From an uncultured Pelagibacteraceae bacterium (GTDB taxonomy: Bacteria > Pseudomonadota > Alphaproteobacteria > Pelagibacterales > Pelagibacteraceae): DNA of 64,000 nt. A program made the position numbers and the translations under genes. A model generated the notes under the pieces. It ran no database searches. It saw only the letters and a program-made list of their open reading frames with translations, and was not told the origin of the DNA. The DNA lies in contig CACNXP010000002.1 of assembly GCA_902624465.1 (NCBI GenBank), positions 42,264 to 106,263 of the forward strand. Direction: 5' to 3'. Below are positions 43,675-52,988 of this stretch, piece after piece (the stretch's first letter is position 1; each line of letters begins with the position of its first letter).

Positions 43675-44231
43675 TGATTTACGTAATTGATCATAATGAC
43701 TCATTTACTCATAATGTTGTTCATCAGCTTGCTTTATTCGATAAAGTTGAGTGCGATAATTATAATAAAGTAAGTGAAAAAAAAATTAAACAGGCATCAA
43801 CAATAGTTTTTTCACCAGGACCAGGTAGTCCAAAAAATTATCCAATTACCACTAAAATTTATAAAAAATTTAAAGGAAAAAAAAAAATGATTGGAATTTG
43901 CTTAGGATTTCAACACATTCTTTTTTGTGAAGGTGCAAAAATTATTGAGCAAAAAAAGATATACCATGGTTATCAATCAAATATTCAAGTAGTTAATAAC
44001 AAATCTTTGTTTAAAAAAGGAAAGATATTTAAAGTAGGAAGGTATCATTCCTTAAAATTAAAAGAACCTTTCAAATCTAATAATTTTGAGATAACTATGA
44101 GATGTTTAAATTCAAAAGTAGCAATGGCTTTTGAAAATAAAAAAGAAAAAATTTATGGATTTCAATTTCACCCAGAATCTTTTTTAACAGTCAATGGCAA
44201 CTTACTTATTAAAAAAATCTTATCAACTTAG
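43674..44231 (+). CDS. pabA: Aminodeoxychorismate synthase component II (glutamine amidotransferase)
   Basis: A 185-residue class I glutamine amidotransferase supplying ammonia to PabB. The catalytic Cys is in GICLGFQH near 77, with His/Glu in FQFHPESF near 165. IDHNDSFTHNVV at the start is typical for PabA/TrpG. Overlaps pabB by one base (TAATG) and pabC by 38 bases, so subunit production is coupled. TrpG function is the alternative, as single proteins can serve both. Confidence 0.88.
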   Translation: MIYVIDHNDSFTHNVVHQLALFDKVECDNYNKVSEKKIKQASTIVFSPGPGSPKNYPITTKIYKKFKGKKKMIGICLGFQHILFCEGAKIIEQKKIYHGYQSNIQVVNNKSLFKKGKIFKVGRYHSLKLKEPFKSNNFEITMRCLNSKVAMAFENKKEKIYGFQFHPESFLTVNGNLLIKKILST

Positions 44232-44967
44232 TGATTTAAAACAGGTTAAATTTCAAGATCTCTGGGATGATCATGGAATTTTTACGACAATGTGGATTTA
44301 TGGAAGACCGGCAAAAATTTTATTTTTTAAAAATCATATAGAAAATTTGATAGTATCTTTAAAGAAATATCAAATAAAACAAAAATCTTTAAAAACAAAC
44401 ATCTTAAAGATAATTAAAAATAACTTATTAAAAAAGAAAAAATATAATCACTTACTGAGAATAGCAGTAAATAAAAAAATTATTTCAATATCTTTAAGAA
44501 AAAGAATTAAACCGAAACTGAATTTTGATTTAAAGTTAGTAAAATTAAAAAGAGAAAAACCACAATTTAAAAATCTAAAATACAAAAAAATATTATCATA
44601 TTTGTCTATGATGGATAATTCTAAATCAGATATTGCGCTAGTATCTAATAAAAGGGTGTTAGAAACTGGAACCTCAAATCTATTATTTGTAAAAGATCGG
44701 AAGTTTTTCACTCCCAAAAAAGGTTATTATGAGGGAAATACTTTTAGATTTTTTAAAACAAAAATAAAAAAAATAACAAAAAAAGATATCCTTTTAAAAG
44801 AGATCCATGATTATGATGAAATATTACTATTAGGCTCTGGGAAAGGAGTTACATCAGTTAGAACAATAAATGAAATTAGTTGGAGGAGAAGAAATTTAAA
44901 TAAATATAAGGATCTTTCAAAACACTATGATGCTGTTGTAGATAAATGTAACCCCTATAAATTTTAG
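44194..44967 (+). CDS. pabC: Class IV aminotransferase, probable aminodeoxychorismate lyase
   Basis: A 257-residue PLP enzyme of the branched-chain aminotransferase/4-amino-4-deoxychorismate lyase fold. DDHGIFTTMWIYGRP near 25 and the phosphate-binding block ETGTSNLLFV near 152, then GYYEGNTFRF, support this. The catalytic Lys is likely in the KKILSYLSMMDN segment near 132. Following pabB and pabA it should release 4-aminobenzoate for folate synthesis. The ATG at 44194 lies within pabA; translation may re-initiate there. Confidence 0.82.
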   Translation: MATYLLKKSYQLSDLKQVKFQDLWDDHGIFTTMWIYGRPAKILFFKNHIENLIVSLKKYQIKQKSLKTNILKIIKNNLLKKKKYNHLLRIAVNKKIISISLRKRIKPKLNFDLKLVKLKREKPQFKNLKYKKILSYLSMMDNSKSDIALVSNKRVLETGTSNLLFVKDRKFFTPKKGYYEGNTFRFFKTKIKKITKKDILLKEIHDYDEILLLGSGKGVTSVRTINEISWRRRNLNKYKDLSKHYDAVVDKCNPYKF

Positions 44968-44970
44968 TGC

Positions 44971-45369
44971 ATGAAAGATCCAAATAATCCCTGTCTATTT
45001 TGTGATATCAAAAAAAGTGGATGTGCTCATGAAAACGACCTAGCTTATGCAAGTTATGATTCTTACCCTGTTTCAAAACATCATTGCCTAATTATACCTA
45101 AAAGACACATTAAAGATTATTTTGATTTATCTGATGATGAATTAGTTGCATGTAATGACTTAATAAAAACCATAAAAAAAGAGATTATAAATAAAGATTC
45201 ATCAGTTAAAGGATTTAATTTAGGGACAAATATTGGAAAAGTTTCGGGTCAATCAATTTTACATTGTCATTTTCACTTGATTCCTCGAAGAGATGGAGAT
45301 GTTGACAATCCTCAAGGTGGAGTGAGATCAGTCATTCCAAACAAACAACATTATAAAAGAAATAATTAG
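44971..45369 (+). CDS. HIT-family nucleotide hydrolase
   Basis: A 132-residue histidine-triad protein. The triad is visible as SILHCHFHLIPRR near 90 (H-x-H-x-H), with the N-terminal CLFCDIKKSGC zinc-type cysteines near 8. HIT proteins hydrolyse AMP-linked compounds such as adenosine 5'-phosphoramidate or Ap4A. It begins three bases after pabC. Specific substrate unknown. Confidence 0.92.
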   Translation: MKDPNNPCLFCDIKKSGCAHENDLAYASYDSYPVSKHHCLIIPKRHIKDYFDLSDDELVACNDLIKTIKKEIINKDSSVKGFNLGTNIGKVSGQSILHCHFHLIPRRDGDVDNPQGGVRSVIPNKQHYKRNN

Positions 45370-45387
45370 CTTGTTATAAAAGACAAA

Positions 45388-45416
45388 TTGACCGCAGTTT
45401 GAGGTTGAACTTTAAA
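45388..45416 (+). promoter_or_regulatory. Putative promoter of the apr operon
   Basis: TTGACC (45388-45393), 17-base spacer, TTTAAA (45411-45416), then a 44-base leader with AGGCGG before the aprM ATG at 45461. GTTGAA and TTCAAC flank the -10 (45404-45422) as an inverted repeat that could bind a regulator. Called from consensus and spacing alone. Confidence 0.5.
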
Positions 45417-45460
45417 TTCAACATATATAAAGTTAATTCAAAATTTAACAAAAGGCGGAA

Positions 45461-46255
45461 ATGTTAAGTAGTAATCCTTTTTCAATTTTATCTGAAACAA
45501 TTCCACCGCTAGCAATGCAGTCTTTTATTGTTGCGATGATTTTATTAATTGCAGTTGGAACAATTGTCCAAATGATCCATCATAAAAACCTTACATACTT
45601 TTTTAATAATGCAAAGAAAGCAAAACTTTCAGCAACAAAAAAATTAGGTGTTGGAGAAAAAGCTTCAGTAATTGCAAAGACCACAATAGTAGATATTGGA
45701 ACAACCTCGGAACTAGGACTTGGTAAAAGGAGACTTGCACATGTTCTTGGGATGTATGGAACAATTTTATTTTGGTTATCTTCAGTAATACTAGTTTTCT
45801 GCTATACAGGCGCTGAAAAATCAAACTCACAAACATGGTCAATGCTTTGGCACGTTGGAGCAATTTTAACTTGCTTAGGTGGATATTGGTTTTGGTTTTT
45901 TTTAAGAGTTGATGTTTCTGCAGAGGCACATCCTTGGTATAGAATTATTAAAGCAGATTTATTTGTCCTAGCCTTACTTGCATGTTCAACATTTGGTTTA
46001 GCTTGGTCATTTACTCAATTTAACGGCCAAATGGGTTTTTCTTATTTATTTTTTATTTTATTTGTTGCATCTAATTTAATTTTGTTTGGTGGAGTTTATT
46101 GGTCTAAATTCGCCCATATGTTTTACAAACCTGGTGCAGCTATTCAAAAAAATTTAGCTGAAGCTGATGGATCTAGAGATAATTTACCACCACCAGCAGA
46201 TGCACCTGAACAATTTGGCCTGGGTATAAAAAGAGAAGAGCCAAAACATTATTAA
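45461..46255 (+). CDS. aprM: AprM-type membrane anchor of APS reductase
   Basis: A 264-residue membrane protein with about five transmembrane segments and a cytoplasmic Pro-rich tail (ADGSRDNLPPPADAPEQF). It directly precedes aprB and aprA, the place of AprM in sulfur oxidisers and SAR11, where it is thought to link APS reductase to the quinone pool. Histidines in the hydrophobic segments (for example in WHVGAILT) could hold heme, but this is not certain. I rely on gene order plus topology, as sequence motifs are weak. Confidence 0.82.
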   Translation: MLSSNPFSILSETIPPLAMQSFIVAMILLIAVGTIVQMIHHKNLTYFFNNAKKAKLSATKKLGVGEKASVIAKTTIVDIGTTSELGLGKRRLAHVLGMYGTILFWLSSVILVFCYTGAEKSNSQTWSMLWHVGAILTCLGGYWFWFFLRVDVSAEAHPWYRIIKADLFVLALLACSTFGLAWSFTQFNGQMGFSYLFFILFVASNLILFGGVYWSKFAHMFYKPGAAIQKNLAEADGSRDNLPPPADAPEQFGLGIKREEPKHY

Positions 46256-46288
46256 TATGCTAATAGAAAGAGGAGAAAAATAAAAACT

Positions 46289-46759
46289 ATGTCAACTTTT
46301 GTATACATGACAAGATGCGATGGCTGTGGTCATTGTGTTGATATATGCCCTTCAGATATCATGCACATCGATGAAAATATTAGAAGAGCAAAAAATATCG
46401 AACCAAATTTTTGTTGGGAGTGCTATTCATGTGTTAAAGCATGTCCTAATCATGCAATCGACGTAAGAGGTTACGCTGATTTTGCTCCAATGGGACATAG
46501 CGTGAGAGTAAGAAGAGAAGAGGAAAAAGGTACAATCTCATGGAAAATAAAATTTAGAAATGGTACTGAAAAAAACTTTGTCTCACCTATAACAACAAAA
46601 CCTTGGGGAAAATTTATTCCTAAACTTGCTGAAGGCGATACACCTAATCAAGGAGAAATAAATTCACAAAGGTTATATAGTGAGCCAGAAGGTCTAAATA
46701 CAAAAAAAGAATTACCATCAGTCCCCAAAGAGTCTTTTAAAAAGGGAGTTTATTATTAA
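46289..46759 (+). CDS. aprB: Adenylylsulfate (APS) reductase beta subunit
   Basis: A 156-residue iron-sulfur subunit. Two 4Fe-4S motifs are clear: CDGCGHCVDICPSD at residues 10-23 and CWECYSCVKACPNH near 43. The C-terminal part wraps around AprA in known structures. In SAR11 AprBA is thought to work oxidatively, turning sulfite plus AMP into APS. It shares its last base with the aprA start. Confidence 0.96.
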   Translation: MSTFVYMTRCDGCGHCVDICPSDIMHIDENIRRAKNIEPNFCWECYSCVKACPNHAIDVRGYADFAPMGHSVRVRREEEKGTISWKIKFRNGTEKNFVSPITTKPWGKFIPKLAEGDTPNQGEINSQRLYSEPEGLNTKKELPSVPKESFKKGVYY

Positions 46760-48618
46760 TGGCAAAACACAAAACTCATTACGAGGAATGTGATGTATTA
46801 GTTGTTGGTGGTGGTATGGCTGGAACAGGTGCCACATTCGAGGCTAGACATTGGGGTAGAGACCTAAAAATTATATGTGTTGAAAAAGCAAACATCGATA
46901 GAAGTGGAGCAGTGGCTCAAGGTCTTTATGCAATAAATTGTTATATGGGAATGCAATGGGATGAAAATCAACCTGAAGATCATGTAAGATACGCACGTAA
47001 TGATTTAATGGGAATGGTCAGAGAAGATTTAGGTTACGATATGGCTCGTCATGTTGACTCAACAGTTCATATGTTTGATGAGTGGGGTTTGCCGATGATG
47101 AAAAATGAGAAGACCGGAAGATATTTAAGAGAAGGTAAGTGGCAAATCATGATACATGGTGAAAGTTACAAACCAATCGTAGCAGAGGCTGCAAAAAAAT
47201 CAGCAGATAAAATTTATAATAGAATTATGGTTACCCATTTATTAATGGATGAGTCTCAAGAGAATAGAATTGGTGGAGCTGTAGGTTTCAATATGAGAAC
47301 AGGAGATTTCCATGTGTTTAGATCAAAGACAGTTATTGTAGCAGCTGGTGGAGCTTCACATATTTTTAAACCAAGAGCGGTCGGAGAAGGTATGGGTAGG
47401 ACTTGGTACGCTCCATGGAGCAATGGTTCAGCTTATGCACTACCTATTGCTGCAGGTGCAAAGATGACTCAGATGGAAAATAGAATTGTTTTATGTAGAT
47501 TTAAAGATGGATATGGTCCAGTTGGAGCTTATTTTTTACATTTAAAAACTTATACGCAAAACGCTAATGGAGAAAATTATGAGAAGAAATGGTATGATCA
47601 AACTAAGGAATTAGTTGGAGAATATATAGATCACCACCCAACTCCAACATGTTTAAGAAATCATGCATTTATTCAAGAAGTTGCTGCAGGGGGTGGACCA
47701 ATTCATATGGTCACTACAGAGGCTTTTCAAGATCCTCATTTAGAGACAGTTGGATGGGAAAATTTTTTAGGAATGACAGTCGGCCAGGCCGTTGTGTGGG
47801 CATCACAAAACATTGATCCTAAATATACAAATCCAGAATTAACTACGTCAGAACCATATGTAATGGGTTCACATGCAACTTGCTCAGGAGCGTGGGTAAG
47901 TGGGCCAGAGGATCTTTCTCCACCAGAATATTTTTGGGGCTATAATAGAATGTTAACTATAAATGGTCTATTTGGAGCTGGTGATACAGTTGGTGGTAGT
48001 GCTCATAAATTTTCATCTGGCTCATTTACAGAAGGTAGATTGGCTGCAAAAGCTGCAGTGAAATATATTGAGGATCAAAAAGCTAAAGGAATTAAAGTAT
48101 CAGATAAACAATGTGATGATTTTAAAAAGGCCATTTATAAACCTTTAGATAATTATACAATAGCTCAAAATGAAATTACTGGTGGTACAGTTTCACCTAG
48201 TTATATTTCTCCAATACAAGGTCTACAAAGACTTCAGAAGATTATGGATGAGTATGTAGGGGGAATTACATCAAATTATATGACCAATGGAAATTTGCTA
48301 AAAAGAGGATTGGAGTTATTAGATTGGCTTCAAGAAGATTTAGAGAATGTTGGTGCTGAGGATTATCATCAATTAATGAGAGCCTGGGAATTAAAACATA
48401 GAGCTCTTACCTCTCAATGTGTAACTGAACATACTTTATTTAGAGAAGAAACTCGTTGGCCTGGTTATTATTACAGGGGGGATTTCATGAAACTTGATGA
48501 TGATAATTGGCATTGTCTTACTGTTTCAAGAAGAGATCCAAAAACTGGGAAATTTTCACTAGAGAAAGTACCTGTCTATCACATCGTTGATGAAAAAGAG
48601 AAAAAGAAAGCTTCATAA
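46759..48618 (+). CDS. aprA: Adenylylsulfate (APS) reductase alpha subunit
   Basis: The 619-residue FAD catalytic subunit. The FAD site is DVLVVGGGMAGTGATFEARHW near residue 12 (shown shortened), with RSGAVAQGLYAINCY near 53, GGASHIFKPRAVGEGMGRTWYAPWSNGSAY near 200 in part, and MGSHATCSGAWVSGPE. Length and motifs match true AprA rather than fumarate reductase. With sulfonate-cleaving enzymes just downstream it likely detoxifies sulfite and gains electrons. No sat gene is in the window. Confidence 0.97.
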   Translation: MAKHKTHYEECDVLVVGGGMAGTGATFEARHWGRDLKIICVEKANIDRSGAVAQGLYAINCYMGMQWDENQPEDHVRYARNDLMGMVREDLGYDMARHVDSTVHMFDEWGLPMMKNEKTGRYLREGKWQIMIHGESYKPIVAEAAKKSADKIYNRIMVTHLLMDESQENRIGGAVGFNMRTGDFHVFRSKTVIVAAGGASHIFKPRAVGEGMGRTWYAPWSNGSAYALPIAAGAKMTQMENRIVLCRFKDGYGPVGAYFLHLKTYTQNANGENYEKKWYDQTKELVGEYIDHHPTPTCLRNHAFIQEVAAGGGPIHMVTTEAFQDPHLETVGWENFLGMTVGQAVVWASQNIDPKYTNPELTTSEPYVMGSHATCSGAWVSGPEDLSPPEYFWGYNRMLTINGLFGAGDTVGGSAHKFSSGSFTEGRLAAKAAVKYIEDQKAKGIKVSDKQCDDFKKAIYKPLDNYTIAQNEITGGTVSPSYISPIQGLQRLQKIMDEYVGGITSNYMTNGNLLKRGLELLDWLQEDLENVGAEDYHQLMRAWELKHRALTSQCVTEHTLFREETRWPGYYYRGDFMKLDDDNWHCLTVSRRDPKTGKFSLEKVPVYHIVDEKEKKKAS

Positions 48619-48641
48619 TTTATATTTAAAGAGTAATTTCT

Positions 48642-48992
48642 ATGGATCTGTTATCAAAATCTGATGAGGAAATTTTTGAAATAGGTAAGCCTCTTTGGGA
48701 TAATTTGGTCAAATCATCAAATATGAGAGATTATGGTGGCTTTACAAGAGATTTTTCTACTCAGATGTTGTTTGGAGCTAATGAGGTAGAACTTGGAAAA
48801 CAATGGGCAAATAACAAACTTATAACAAATTTAAAAGAAACTTATGAGCCATTTGGTACTTTGAGAAGAGGGGAACATATCACAGTTCTAATTAAGCAAA
48901 CTAATAAAGAAATCCCAGGCGAGTTCCTTGGAAGGCTTGTGCTTGGTGTTGAGGATGGTGAGATTAAAGTCTTCGGCGCAACAATATATTGA
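48642..48992 (+). CDS. Unknown small protein of the apr operon
   Basis: A 116-residue soluble protein starting 23 bases after aprA. It has a helical N-terminal part (LWDNLVKSSNMRDYGGFTRD) and a beta-rich C-terminal part ending LVLGVEDGEIKVFGATIY; the layout is like NTF2/SnoaL-type folds, but I cannot confirm it. No catalytic motif is obvious. Its position in the apr operon suggests a role in sulfite handling or AprBA function. Confidence 0.65.
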   Translation: MDLLSKSDEEIFEIGKPLWDNLVKSSNMRDYGGFTRDFSTQMLFGANEVELGKQWANNKLITNLKETYEPFGTLRRGEHITVLIKQTNKEIPGEFLGRLVLGVEDGEIKVFGATIY

Positions 48993-49059
48993 TCCAAAAA
49001 AATCATTTTTTTTTAAATTAAGTTTGACAATTTTTACTCTGGTGTTATTGAGGAATTAG

Positions 49060-49197
49060 ATGCGCCTTTCAAATATAAAAAAAGTCCCCCAAAAAATCTA
49101 TAATCACAAAACAACATTTATTAAGACTGGGATCTTTTCAGCTATTTTAGCTTGCTGGGGTGTAATAATTGTTGGAACTTTTTTAACTTTTAAATAA
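49060..49197 (+). CDS. Small single-span membrane protein
   Basis: A 45-residue protein with a basic N-terminal half (MRLSNIKKVPQKIYNHK) and one transmembrane segment (about 24-43). GAGGA lies seven bases before its ATG, a better ribosome binding site than most genes here. It sits between the apr operon and the TauE exporter on the same strand. No family recognised. Confidence 0.6.
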   Translation: MRLSNIKKVPQKIYNHKTTFIKTGIFSAILACWGVIIVGTFLTFK

Positions 49198-49210
49198 TTA
49201 AAATTTAAAG

Positions 49211-49229
49211 TTCCATTTTTTAAATGGAA
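49211..49229 (+). promoter_or_regulatory. Hairpin covering the TauE start codon
   Basis: TTCCATTT, loop TTT, AAATGGAA: a perfect eight-base stem whose 3' arm holds the ATG at 49224. No Shine-Dalgarno is present. The structure could restrict translation of the exporter or mark the true start as elsewhere; the protein has no early alternative Met. Confidence 0.45.
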
Positions 49230-50318
49230 GTATTTTTACCAATAGCCCAGGTACATATAAGTGCTCTTGAAATAATTTTATTAAGTGCATTGGTTGGTAT
49301 TTTGTCAGGATTATTTGGCGTAGGTGGTGGATTTTTAATGACACCCTTTTTAATTTTTTTAGGAGTTCCACCAGCTTATGCAGTTGCTAACGAGGCAAAT
49401 AATATTCTAGCGACATCTGTTTCAGGATCTACAACACATTATTTAAAGAATACTTTAGATTATAAAATGGGTTTCATAATTGTAATAGGAGGTGCGATAG
49501 GAACTTTATTAGGTATTTATACTTTCACGTATTTTAAAGGAATAGGAAAAATAGATACTGTAATATCACTTGCCTACATGTACATACTTGCAATTATTGG
49601 AACTCTAATGTTAGTTGAAAGCTTAGGTGAAATAGATAAAGCCAAAAAAAATATTACTACAAAAAAAAAACTTCACGTTCATTATTGGATACATGGATTA
49701 CCATTGAGAATGCGGTTTCCAAAATCAAAGCTATATGAAAGTGCGTTTACACCAATCATAATTGGATTATTTGTTGGTTTTATCGCAGCGATAATGGGAA
49801 TTGGTGGAGCATTTATATTAGTTCCAGCGATGATTTATATAATTGGGATGCCAACAAGATTAGTACCCGGAACATCTTTGTTCGTGACAATATTTGTAAG
49901 TATAATAGTTACATTTTTGCATGCGTTCAACTATGGCTCGATTGATTTAGTTTTAGTTTTTTTATTAGTTGTTGGCTCAATTATTGGAGTACAGACAGGC
50001 CAAAAACTTGGTCAATCTATTGAAAGTTCAGGACTAAAAGCGCTATTAGCAATTTTGCTATTAATAGTTGGTATCGCTATTGCTTATGACACTTTTTTTG
50101 CTGAACATGCAATGAATGGAATAGGAAAAGTTAGCAAAGAAGATTTAACTCCTCTCTCCATACTTGTGCAAAAATTTTCGGCAGAAATGCCCATAGCTTA
50201 TGGATTGTTCTCTATATTTTTTGCTGTTGCACTTGGAGTTGCGGCTGCATTTATAAGAAGGTTTCTTTCTGATTTAAGAAAAAAATATTTTAATAAAGCT
50301 GCCAAACAATCTAAATAA
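49224..50318 (+). CDS. TauE/SafE-family sulfite exporter
   Basis: A 364-residue membrane protein with about eight to ten transmembrane segments and the duplicated TauE/SafE (DUF81) motif: SGLFGVGGGFLMTPFLI near residue 27 and AAIMGIGGAFILVPAMIYIIG near 190 (shown in part). A hydrophilic loop with HYWIHGLPLRMRFPKSK lies between the halves. Family members export sulfite or organosulfonates. The position between APS reductase and suyAB/xsc supports sulfite export. Confidence 0.88.
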   Translation: MEVFLPIAQVHISALEIILLSALVGILSGLFGVGGGFLMTPFLIFLGVPPAYAVANEANNILATSVSGSTTHYLKNTLDYKMGFIIVIGGAIGTLLGIYTFTYFKGIGKIDTVISLAYMYILAIIGTLMLVESLGEIDKAKKNITTKKKLHVHYWIHGLPLRMRFPKSKLYESAFTPIIIGLFVGFIAAIMGIGGAFILVPAMIYIIGMPTRLVPGTSLFVTIFVSIIVTFLHAFNYGSIDLVLVFLLVVGSIIGVQTGQKLGQSIESSGLKALLAILLLIVGIAIAYDTFFAEHAMNGIGKVSKEDLTPLSILVQKFSAEMPIAYGLFSIFFAVALGVAAAFIRRFLSDLRKKYFNKAAKQSK

Positions 50319-51411
50319 AAAATTTAGATAAAGTTTCAATATATATTAGACTTATAATTCCAACAGTCACAGCAGCAATTAATCCTACTACGAATGGTTT
50401 ATAACCCATAGATTTCAATTCACTAAGATTTATAGAAATACCAACTGCAGCCATCGCCATTGTTAAAAATGTTGTTGCTAAAATCTTTAAATATTCAATT
50501 GTATTCATCCAAATAAAATAATTTTCATTTTCATTTGAAAATATTTGGTCCCCAACGTTTCTTACTAAAATCATTCCAATGAAACCAAGAACGAAATATG
50601 GGAATATGTCAAAAATTGAATAACTCTTATTTTTTACTTCGCCTCTGTTATATAAAAAAGCGAATAGAGGTATCATTATTACTAAAAAAGTATTTCTTAT
50701 CAACTTTGTAACCGTTGCAACGTTAAGAGTTTCAGGACTATTAAATTGCTGGTCATAAATTAGACCAGCTGCAGCTACTTGAGATGTTTCATGAATAGAA
50801 GTTCCAAGGAAAAGACCCGCTTTAAGATCCTCATTATTAAAGTACCACTCCGCAAAATAAGGATAGGCAATCATCGCAATAACACCAAATAAAGTTATAT
50901 TCGCAATAGCATAAGCAATTTCAGTTTTTTTTGCGTTTATTACTGGTGCTGTTGCAACAATTGCTGTTGCACCACAAACACTTGTGCCTATTGCTATAAG
51001 ATATGACATTTTTGAAGATATAGGTACTTTTTTAATTAAGAGTTTAATCAAGATCAATACACCTATTATACAAACAATTATTAATGGTATAGCAATTGAA
51101 CCAAATTTAATAAATTCCTCAAAACTTAATCTTATTCCTAAACAAATAATTCCAAGTTTTAAAATATATTGCTGGGTAAAGTCTAGTCCAACCATCATAC
51201 CGGGTCTTGGAGTAAAAGCATTTCCCATTAAAATTCCAAGAAGAATTGCAATTAAAACTGTTGATATTGGACTTTTTGGAGTTCCAAAAATTTCAATTGC
51301 TAAAACATTATTTATGCCTTGTGAAAATAGAAAAAAGATTAATGCTAAAGTAACACCTGGAAAAATTCTCTTTATATATAAAAATTTTGAAGACACTTTG
51401 TTAAAGAGCAA
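50311..51411 (-). CDS. YeiH/UPF0324-family membrane protein
   Basis: A 366-residue protein with about ten transmembrane segments. The pattern GIRLSFEEF near 98, GTSVCGATAIVATAPVI near 142 and FLGTSIHETSQVAAAG near 200 is diagnostic for the YeiH family, sometimes called putative sulfate exporters and found next to sulfonate genes. The start is TTG at 51411, six bases after the suyB stop, or GTG 51396; no ATG is available. Transport of sulfate or sulfite is suggested by the neighbours and family notes. Confidence 0.82.
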   Translation of the reverse strand: MLFNKVSSKFLYIKRIFPGVTLALIFFLFSQGINNVLAIEIFGTPKSPISTVLIAILLGILMGNAFTPRPGMMVGLDFTQQYILKLGIICLGIRLSFEEFIKFGSIAIPLIIVCIIGVLILIKLLIKKVPISSKMSYLIAIGTSVCGATAIVATAPVINAKKTEIAYAIANITLFGVIAMIAYPYFAEWYFNNEDLKAGLFLGTSIHETSQVAAAGLIYDQQFNSPETLNVATVTKLIRNTFLVIMIPLFAFLYNRGEVKNKSYSIFDIFPYFVLGFIGMILVRNVGDQIFSNENENYFIWMNTIEYLKILATTFLTMAMAAVGISINLSELKSMGYKPFVVGLIAAVTVGIISLIYIETLSKFFI

Positions 51412-51417
51412 TTGGGC

Positions 51418-52584
51418 TTAGGCACTTCTGTAAAGCTTTGTCATTACAAATTCTTTATGACCCAAAGCTTCAGCGCAGGTTAGTCTTCCATTAGCCACTC
51501 TTAGTGTTGTCTCAATGAGTTTATCTCCCGCCTCTGATAAATTCATTTCTCTTGAAAGGATTTTAGATACATCACAATCTACATGTTCACTCATACTTTT
51601 TGCTGTTAATGGATTTGCAGTTAACTTAACAACTGGTTCAATTGGGTTTCCAACAATATTTCCTTGTCCGGTTGGAAATAGATGAATATTAAATCCACCT
51701 GCCGCTTGGAGTGTAATACATTCAGCTGCTGCAGAAGATGTATCCATAAAATATAATCCTGGACCTTTTTCTGGTTGCTCAGCAGGTTCAAGAACATCTA
51801 TAAATTTTAAATTTCCAATCTTTTGGAAATTTCCAAATGCTTTTTCCTCAATCGTAGTTAAACCACCTGCTATATTTCCAGCAGTTGGTTGACTTTCTGA
51901 AAGATCATCTGTTGCTTCTTTCAAAATAAAATCATTATAATCATTCCAAGTTTTCATAAACTTTTCTGATGCTTCTTTAGTAGCACCTCTAGTTGCACAA
52001 ACTTGCTCTGCGCCAGTAAGTTCAGAAGTTTCACCAAAACATAAATGAACACCCATCGGCTCTAATTTTTCCATTAGATTTCCAACAGTTGGATTTGATG
52101 CTAATCCAGATGTAGTATCTGACTCTCCACACTTAACTGAAATCCATAAGTCACTCATTGGACACTCTTCTCTTTGTTTCTCAGAAGCCCATTGAGAAAA
52201 CTCTTGCGCTTTTTTTGAGGCTTTCATAACTGTACCGATATCCCCGGTACGTTCGATATGAAAACCTTCGACAGGTTTTCCTGTTTTAGCAATCCCATCT
52301 ACAATTCTTTTTGTCCATTTAGGTTCAATTCCAATTACAATAACAGCAGCAACATTTGGATTACTACCTGTTCCAATCATAGTTCTAAAATGTAATTCTA
52401 AATCTGCTCCAAATTGAAGTCGCCCATAAGAATGTGGTAATGCAATTGTACCTTTTATATTATTGGCAACCGCTTCTGCACAAGCATTTGAAATGTCGTC
52501 TACTGGTAAAATAATTACGTGATTTCTAGTTCCAGCTCTGCCGTTTTCTCTTTTATATCCTAAAAAGCTTTTTGGAATTTCCAT
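51418..52584 (-). CDS. suyB: (R)-sulfolactate sulfo-lyase large subunit
   Basis: A 388-residue UxaA C-terminal-domain protein. [22 protein letters not shown] near 9, [22 protein letters not shown] near 147 and [13 protein letters not shown] near 300 (each given in part) are those of SuyB, which with SuyA splits sulfolactate into pyruvate and sulfite. Altronate dehydratase is the main alternative of the same family; the neighbouring xsc, exporter and apr genes tip the balance to SuyB. Four bases separate it from suyA. Confidence 0.85.
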   Translation of the reverse strand: MEIPKSFLGYKRENGRAGTRNHVIILPVDDISNACAEAVANNIKGTIALPHSYGRLQFGADLELHFRTMIGTGSNPNVAAVIVIGIEPKWTKRIVDGIAKTGKPVEGFHIERTGDIGTVMKASKKAQEFSQWASEKQREECPMSDLWISVKCGESDTTSGLASNPTVGNLMEKLEPMGVHLCFGETSELTGAEQVCATRGATKEASEKFMKTWNDYNDFILKEATDDLSESQPTAGNIAGGLTTIEEKAFGNFQKIGNLKFIDVLEPAEQPEKGPGLYFMDTSSAAAECITLQAAGGFNIHLFPTGQGNIVGNPIEPVVKLTANPLTAKSMSEHVDCDVSKILSREMNLSEAGDKLIETTLRVANGRLTCAEALGHKEFVMTKLYRSA

Positions 52585-52588
52585 TTAA

Positions 52589-52873
52589 TTACCATTTCTT
52601 TGTTTTTACATTGTGAACATGAACATGCTCACCCTTTTTAATTGATTTTACTACTTTTCCAATATCATGACCATATTTCAAGATTGTATCTCCCTCTTTT
52701 AAATCGACCATTGCAATTTTGTGTCCTAAAGGTATTTCATCCATTGATTGAATGTCTGTTGAGCTGTCATCCTCCATAATCCAGCATTTACAATCCTGTT
52801 TTGGGGTTATTTTTTCGATCACAACCACCCCGACATTATCCTTTTTATCGTGAATTATGATGTCAGTAGCCAT
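52589..52873 (-). CDS. suyA: (R)-sulfolactate sulfo-lyase small subunit (SAF domain)
   Basis: A 94-residue SAF-domain protein. EIPLGHKIAMVDLKEGDTILKYG near residue 45 (shown in part: IPLGHKIAMVDL) is the shared N-terminal domain of UxaA, found as a separate small subunit in sulfolactate lyase. It lies directly upstream of suyB and divergent from xsc across 115 bases, which must hold both promoters. No Shine-Dalgarno is seen before its ATG. Confidence 0.85.
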   Translation of the reverse strand: MATDIIIHDKKDNVGVVVIEKITPKQDCKCWIMEDDSSTDIQSMDEIPLGHKIAMVDLKEGDTILKYGHDIGKVVKSIKKGEHVHVHNVKTKKW

Positions 52874-52988
52874 ATATATAGTGTCAATTGTTTGTTTGAA
52901 TTTTGAGAAATCTTATATATTAATCGCGTCAATTAACAAATAGTTTTATAAAAAATTATAAATTTACTCGTTTAGAAAGGCTCTATTA

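Noticed and set aside
45603..45929. Minus-strand 108-residue Leu/Lys-rich frame within aprM
   Set aside because: Low-complexity shadow of a membrane protein gene, no start signal or family.
52874..52895. TTGACA directly before the suyA ATG as a promoter for suyA
   Set aside because: The hexamer lies too close to the start codon for a -35 element; a -10 would fall inside the gene.
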